Origin: Reticulitermes speratus
Lineage: Eukaryota > Arthropoda > Insecta > Blattodea > Rhinotermitidae
Assembly: GCA_021186555.1 (NCBI GenBank)
Contig: JAJKFL010000039.1
Location: forward strand, 22,148,733 to 22,212,732
Direction of reading: 5' to 3'
DNA length: 64,000 nt
The translations under genes and the position numbers were made by a program. Every line of letters begins with the position of its first letter. Positions within the stretch are counted from its first letter, which is position 1. Positions 61,044 to 64,000 of this stretch are shown in pieces. A model generated the notes under the pieces. It saw only the letters and a list, made by a program, of their open reading frames with translations. It was not told the origin of the DNA and did not search any database.

Positions 61044-63620
61044 GACAGGCTAACAGATTTACCTGATCATGTCTAATGTTCCTATTTTAATACTTCTCAT
61101 AGTTTTAGCACAGCCTTACCATTTTTGATTCATACAGGTAGAGTGGGCGAAGTGTAGTAGGAACTGTTTCAAGTATTGACAGCAGTTTCCTCTCAGAATC
61201 TAATAAGCTGTCAATTAGATGCTTGAGGTAGCCACGTGATGATAAGAATGACACCCAACTAGTGTGGGGATCTAGTTCTATCAGCTTGTCAAGACACGAC
61301 AGAGCCAACATCTGAAACAAAAAGGCTTTCTTTTATATGTAATTCTCACATACAAGAAAAAATCAGAGGCAAAGTTTTTACTGATAATAAAATCCTGGAA
61401 AATGTCATATTTTTTATAAAGACCTCACTACGACCTCACTAAAAAACGAAGGATGTAAATGTAAAAAATTATCATGCCAAAATTCTGGGTACCATGTATA
61501 AAATATATAAATCATTAAATTCATATGTATGAGACTCTAAGTTTATCAAACACGTTCTAGACCAGTATGTCACATGGCAGCAAAGGAAGTAGGAATGACA
61601 ATGATATAATTCTCAGTTAAAATAAGTTTCAGCTATGGAAAACAAGTTATCAACCCTCTGTAAACAAGAAACATGAGGAAATAATGACCAAATTACAAAC
61701 TCCAATAATAGTTTATCTACAGAGCCCTACAGAAGAAATGTAAAGAGCATATTAAAAATAAGCACTGACAGGACTCAACAATCTTAAAACATAACCCAGA
61801 GGAAACTGCTTCGGAAGCCGTCACAAAGGAAGAAGCCTGCTTCATTAGAGAAGACATGACATTTCCCAACCCAAAAAGTCTGCTGACAAAAAGAAACAGT
61901 TGGTGTTCCAGTTATTTCGAAGGACAGTGGACTGGCTGGTCAACAAGTTGACAGTCACACTTTCAGAACAGTCTCAGCAGCTGACAGACTGTCAGCTGTT
62001 GCCCATCAAGATAATACCTGCAGGAGGCTGAGCTTGTCTCATCTTGGGATGATGAACAGTGATACATTTGACAAAATGGCTTAGACTTATTGGAGCAATG
62101 GATCATGACTGTACAATCTTTAACCATTTATTTCTGAAGCATTTTACCCTCACCTTACATACATCATGACCTCCTGTGCAATCATGGCACAAAACGTCAA
62201 CTAGTCCCTCACCAAAGCCAACAATGACCTCCAGGCTAGCTAGGCAATGGCTGCGCTGTTCAGTGAGATCAGTCCTATACCGTGAGCTGTCCAGTCGACT
62301 CACATACAGACTGTCAGTGCCGCTGAGATCCTCACCAGGCACCTCTGCTCTGCCAACGCACGCAATGTGCAAGAAGTTGAGAAGTGCACCATACAAATTA
62401 GCTCGTAGCTGTTGTGACGCAATACCTACACCATCAAGCAACTGTCATTACCTTCAATATCAGAATCAACTATGAATTAACACAGCAGTGCATTATCAGT
62501 TCTCCAGAGTTAAGTGTCCATGTGACTGGTCATGTATGAGCCATTTACACATAAGCACATTTGTAACTCAACACTGCTGTTGGCTGATTATAAATTGTGA
62601 CTGAAAGCTGTTTTATAATTGCTTGTCATACACCACACTGTCAGAAGAATGGACTCTCAGAATGTTTTGTGCAGTAAAATGGAATTTTAATTTATTGTTC
62701 AAGTTTTTATCATGTTCCATAGAATGAACATAAAAGTATAGATATAAAATGGATTGAAGAAAAACATCATTATATTTAAATTCAGAGTAAATACAATACT
62801 TTAAAACTACAGTAATAATTTTCTGTTTGATTTTGACTCAAACTCCATTTAAGATTTTTCACAGTTTAAAGCATAAGAAGCTTATAACCCCAGAAAAATC
62901 TTTAAATTAGGATTCTACTGTGTGTATTTGCACACAAGCACGCATGCATGCACGCACACACACACACGCACACACACACACAGTATACAAATTTTCTAAC
63001 TCTCTTTCATTCCAATTCCACTGCCTTGTATTTCTCATTTAGGCTGAATACTTTCAAAGATAAACACAAGACAATAAATTCCTTACCTGATTTCAATATC
63101 CATTCAACAATACTGGACAGGATCACTTTTAGTGTTGCTGTGTTGGTTTGAAGCATTGGCATGTTATAGATATTAAACCTGTCTGGTACACCTGAACTGC
63201 TACTACCAGCATGATCCTTCACTGGTCCAAATTTTGCTTCCTTCTGCTTCAGCATTAGGCAATGGCGAAGGTTTACCAACAGAAGCAGAACAACACCTGA
63301 TGCTAAGCTTGCCAATTCAGGCAGTGCATCTTGCAACAGCCCCTGTTAAATATGTTATTTACAGTGTAAGGAACAAGTATCGACTGATTTATTAATGTAA
63401 AAAATTAAATTTTACACATTTTTTAACACAGACACACCTTCCTCAGCAGTAAGCGAACAGTCTCCAAGAGCAGCTGTTTGCGTAACTCAAATGGAAGAAT
63501 CTCAGGTGGAGTAACAGCAAACAGAACCTCAGATACTTGACGCCATGCATCCATATATCGTACAGTGGATCCCACACGCATACGATGGGCATTATGCTTC
63601 AGAGCATACAGCAATACAGC
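43770..63620 (-). CDS. NUP205: Nuclear pore complex protein Nup205, C-terminal third (partial)
   Basis: Large alpha-solenoid scaffold of the nuclear-pore inner ring that binds Nup93 and Nup35. Twelve exons: 63438-63620, 63087-63342, 62154-62425, 61120-61311, 59222-59343, 58722-58851, 56028-56160, 52266-52637, 50837-50994, 47389-47614, 46369-46481, 43770-43853. All have AG/GT borders, phases agree at every junction, and the total is 2241 nt with a terminal TAG at 43770. Recognisable blocks in order: DAWRQVSEVLFAVTP, ATLKVILSSIVEWILKSG, LRANLYGALLNFLHIA, GHDVCK, WVSFLSSRGYLKHLIDSLL, YLYESKM, DFIPSVSARYLQILFPALDL, LHFILNHSEMVTMVLRAG, ELARLTGVIARS, LMLALLPRFV, VPNLGVVVQQLVQ, YCSFLIENCLYLVWCHLDYY, EISQLKQGL, and finally FVEALLRRIKRLVQF, matching the vertebrate C-terminus. 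The 5' two thirds lie beyond the right edge. No frameshift or stop interrupts these exons. Confidence 0.96.
44129..44365 (-). mobile_element. Dispersed repeat (family R2)
   Basis: Minus strand reads DLRFEVITAVNIKFTLYGCG, then LVDRYQHSGSTFYF. This is a form of the recurrent FEVLTAVxxKIxVFWD...LVDRYQ peptide of insect repeats. Intron of NUP205. Confidence 0.6.
44381..44483. mobile_element. hAT MITE, 103 bp, perfect 8-bp target duplication
   Basis: TIRs CAGTGGCGGATCCTGATCCA and its near-complement (ending GGATTTGCCACTG), flanked by CTTTACAT on both sides (44373-44380, 44484-44491). Essentially only TIRs remain. NUP205 intron. Confidence 0.85.
44675..44896. mobile_element. hAT MITE, 222 bp
   Basis: Left end CAGTGCCGGCCTTAGC, right end GGCCTAAAACCAGCCCTG (inverted). 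Target duplications ACCGTGGG and ACTGTGGG differ only at a CpG to TpG position. NUP205 intron. Confidence 0.75.
44933..44990. repeat. TA/TG/CA dinucleotide microsatellite
   Basis: Alternating TA, then TG, then CA runs that can fold back on themselves. Confidence 0.85.
45010..45125. mobile_element. Small foldback insertion, 116 bp, perfect 12-bp target duplication
   Basis: Arms of about 33 bp (GAGAACCAATTGTCTTCTGG and complement ending AATTAGTTCTC) around a short loop, then a single tail. Flanked by GTTGTTACTATT at 44998-45009 and 45126-45137. Layout matches the hammerhead foldbacks (arm-loop-arm-tail, 12-13 bp duplication), but no full ribozyme core is present; only CTGACGA on the minus strand near 45108. 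NUP205 intron. Confidence 0.7.
45555..45885 (+). repeat. Dispersed repeat R1, CpG-depleted copy
   Basis: Collinear with 18455-18790. At least six positions that are CpG there read TG or CA here. NUP205 intron, antisense. Confidence 0.7.
45972..46223. mobile_element. MITE with TA target duplication
   Basis: Ends CAGAAAGTCCCCAACTTACA and, inverted, CAGGCGGACCCCGACTTACG, each preceded by TA. No coding capacity. Resembles Tc/mariner or pogo-type MITEs. NUP205 intron. Confidence 0.7.
47098..47285 (-). mobile_element. Dispersed repeat (family R2)
   Basis: Shares GAATCACAGTGCC, GGTCAAGCAGC, TTTCTTGGA, TGAAGATGATGGC, AGAAGAACTGAATC and TCAAATCCC with 10428-10570. NUP205 intron. Confidence 0.6.
49797..50070 (+). 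mobile_element. SINE family A, full-length plus copy
   Basis: Head GATAACATAGTTGGTATAAT, CTGGATGATCTGGCAAGGAC, middle CCAGACTGGCTATGGGGCCC, tail CCGCCCACCTCCATCTAAT. Antisense in a NUP205 intron. The remainder of the 47615-50836 intron shows nothing else I can support. Confidence 0.75.
51788..52185. mobile_element. Foldback hammerhead-type element, rearranged (copy 5)
   Basis: Outer arms CCATGTATATCACAAGTTTA and complement ending ACAAGTGATAAACATGG. A second inner palindrome (AATCACTTGTCTACCAACAA and complement, 51918-52050) surrounds a 3' hammerhead half GACCGAAACATATGTAGGG. No clean target duplication found. NUP205 intron. Confidence 0.6.
51813..51854 (-). ncRNA. Hammerhead-like motif, one core substitution, sense to NUP205
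   Basis: Perfect 5-bp stem I UCUCC/GGAGA, core CAGAAGA in place of CUGAAGA, GAAA, palindromic CAUG, triplet GUC. The U4 to A change should abolish cleavage. Confidence 0.5.
53186..53230 (-). ncRNA. Hammerhead ribozyme motif on the NUP205 sense strand
   Basis: Perfect 5-bp stem I UACCC/GGGUA, CUGAUGA (53219-53225), extra U, perfect 4-bp stem II GGCC/GGCC, GAAA (53199-53202), stem III CGUAUG, cleavage triplet GUA. Every core base is present. It lies in a NUP205 intron in the transcribed orientation. Confidence 0.75.
53326..53371. repeat. (AT)n microsatellite
   Basis: About 22 AT units inside the spacer of the foldback element. Confidence 0.9.
53778..53822 (+). ncRNA. Hammerhead motif, right arm of copy 3, partly eroded
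   Basis: CUGAUGA at 53783-53789, GAAA at 53806-53809, CAUAUG, GUA. Stem I has one mismatch and stem II reads GACC/GGCC with one mismatch. Confidence 0.55.
53873..55630 (+). mobile_element. piggyBac element, internally deleted
   Basis: TTAA at both ends (53873-53876, 55627-55630) and inverted ends CCTTTAAAGTACGAA / CCTTTAACGTACGGA. Two copies of palindromic GTTAGATATATCTAAC lie just inside the left end. A remnant at 54671-55027 encodes acidic residues, then FTGPPNGVSRSAASDINAES and SPFSIFILFFRQIFQ, the N-terminal region of PGBD4-like transposases. A damaged C-terminal part (TVVEDYI..., then a Cys-containing stretch) follows at about 55110-55330. The catalytic Asp domain is missing, so it cannot move itself. 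CpG is not depleted, unlike the surrounding intron, which suggests recent arrival. Confidence 0.85.
57255..58070 (+). mobile_element. mariner-like element, internally deleted and decayed
   Basis: Perfect 15-bp inverted ends AAAGTTCTGGGACTG (57264-57278) and CAGTCCCAGAACTTT (58047-58061). Transposase remnants: KTATGTYKMLNPVYGNEALS-like and FEWFNRFREGHENL, IISQILHEDG, then FLMNHGMVENSQLP, PANFFIFPKAKTT and GRFQDVEDIKNNV. The third catalytic Asp region reads PANFF rather than the usual PADFF. Outer boundaries are approximate. NUP205 intron. Confidence 0.8.
58338..58373. repeat. (AAT)n microsatellite
   Basis: Twelve AAT units in a NUP205 intron. Confidence 0.9.
59917..59955 (-). ncRNA. Hammerhead motif, left arm of copy 4, core disrupted
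   Basis: Same stem II and GAAA as the right arm, but the CUGAUGA core is broken by an extra short duplication (CUGAUGUUGAUG). Confidence 0.4.
60031..60071 (+). ncRNA. Hammerhead ribozyme motif, right arm of copy 4
   Basis: Perfect 4-bp stem I AGUC/GACU, CUGAUGA at 60035-60041, extra U, perfect 6-bp stem II GAACUG/CAGUUC with an AUA loop, GAAA at 60058-60061, palindromic CAUG, triplet GUU. Antisense to NUP205. Confidence 0.75.
60993..61044. repeat. (GAAA)n/(GGAA)n microsatellite
   Basis: Purine-only tetranucleotide run close to the donor side of the NUP205 exon 61120-61311. Confidence 0.85.
62929..62981. repeat. (CA)n microsatellite
   Basis: Imperfect CA/CG run in the NUP205 intron just downstream of exon 63087-63342. 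The tail 63621-64000 is NUP205 intron with no recognised exon. Confidence 0.8.
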
Positions 63621-64000
63621 CTGATTCACAAAGGAAAATATGAGATTTTGACACATCAAGCACAAGTAACGAGCAAGAGATATAAAGATTTAAAAAACAA
63701 AAACAAATTATGTTTAAAATATCCCTTCACTACTGCAGAGTTTAATTAACAACTATCACATTACATTACCTGTGATTTATACAATTTGGTTGTGGAAGTG
63801 TTTCAACTGTTACATTTCACTGATTACAGATGCAATTGTTACAGCCAATAAAATAAATCACCAAACCAGATACGTCGACTGTTTTTAGCTCCTACTGTAA
63901 TTTTAAAAACTGTGTTAATATTTATAAAACAGAATTACAGGAGCTAAAACTGGCCTCTTCGTAACATCCACGGATATGCCTCAATCTTCTTCTTTTAGTT

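Overview
This is nuclear DNA of an insect. It has spliced housekeeping genes, long introns, many tRNA-derived SINEs, and several classes of DNA transposons and retroelements. Short peptides encoded by the SINEs (for example the LLGSWVRIPPG stretch near 8.5 kb) are ones I associate from memory with cockroach and termite assemblies. Blattodea is therefore my best guess, not a proof.

Five protein genes are present. From left to right: DUS1L (tRNA-dihydrouridine synthase 1-like, minus strand, three exons at 1323-5087, 3' part off the left edge); an intronless ZDHHC1/11-type palmitoyltransferase (minus, 12766-14942, one apparent 1-nt frameshift); LRRC59 (minus, six coding exons, 28966-37697, one apparent 1-nt insertion); PIGC (plus, single exon, 39663-40502, head-to-head with LRRC59); and NUP205 (minus, twelve 3' coding exons, 43770-63620, 5' part off the right edge). 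I joined every exon by hand from GT/AG sites with matching phase. The twelve NUP205 exons add to 2241 nt, exactly 747 codons including the stop. The genes do not form a pathway: they serve tRNA modification, S-acylation, ER ribosome docking, the first step of GPI anchors, and the nuclear pore.

The rest is mostly repeats. I see at least four tRNA-derived SINE types, fragments of a non-LTR reverse transcriptase, hAT, pogo/Tigger-like, mariner and piggyBac remnants, a minisatellite built on a splice acceptor, and several microsatellites.

The most interesting system is a family of inverted-repeat (foldback) retroelements whose two arms each carry a hammerhead-ribozyme motif on opposite strands. 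Four copies share one architecture: a 9-13 bp target-site duplication, an arm with a minus-strand hammerhead, a spacer, an arm with a plus-strand hammerhead, and a short tail resembling AAAATGCACGGTGAA. Ribozyme stem II changes sequence between copies but keeps its pairing. They look like terminal repeats of Penelope-like elements. Two lie in NUP205 introns, and one of those has an intact motif on the sense strand.

A second window-scale signal is CpG content. The bodies of DUS1L, LRRC59 and NUP205 (about 1-5.9 kb, 23.1-39 kb, 40.5-64 kb) are CpG-poor. The 6-23 kb interval, the LRRC59/PIGC promoter area and the piggyBac insert are not. Two copies of one repeat, one on each side of this divide, show CpG to TpG/CpA changes. 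This fits germline gene-body methylation.
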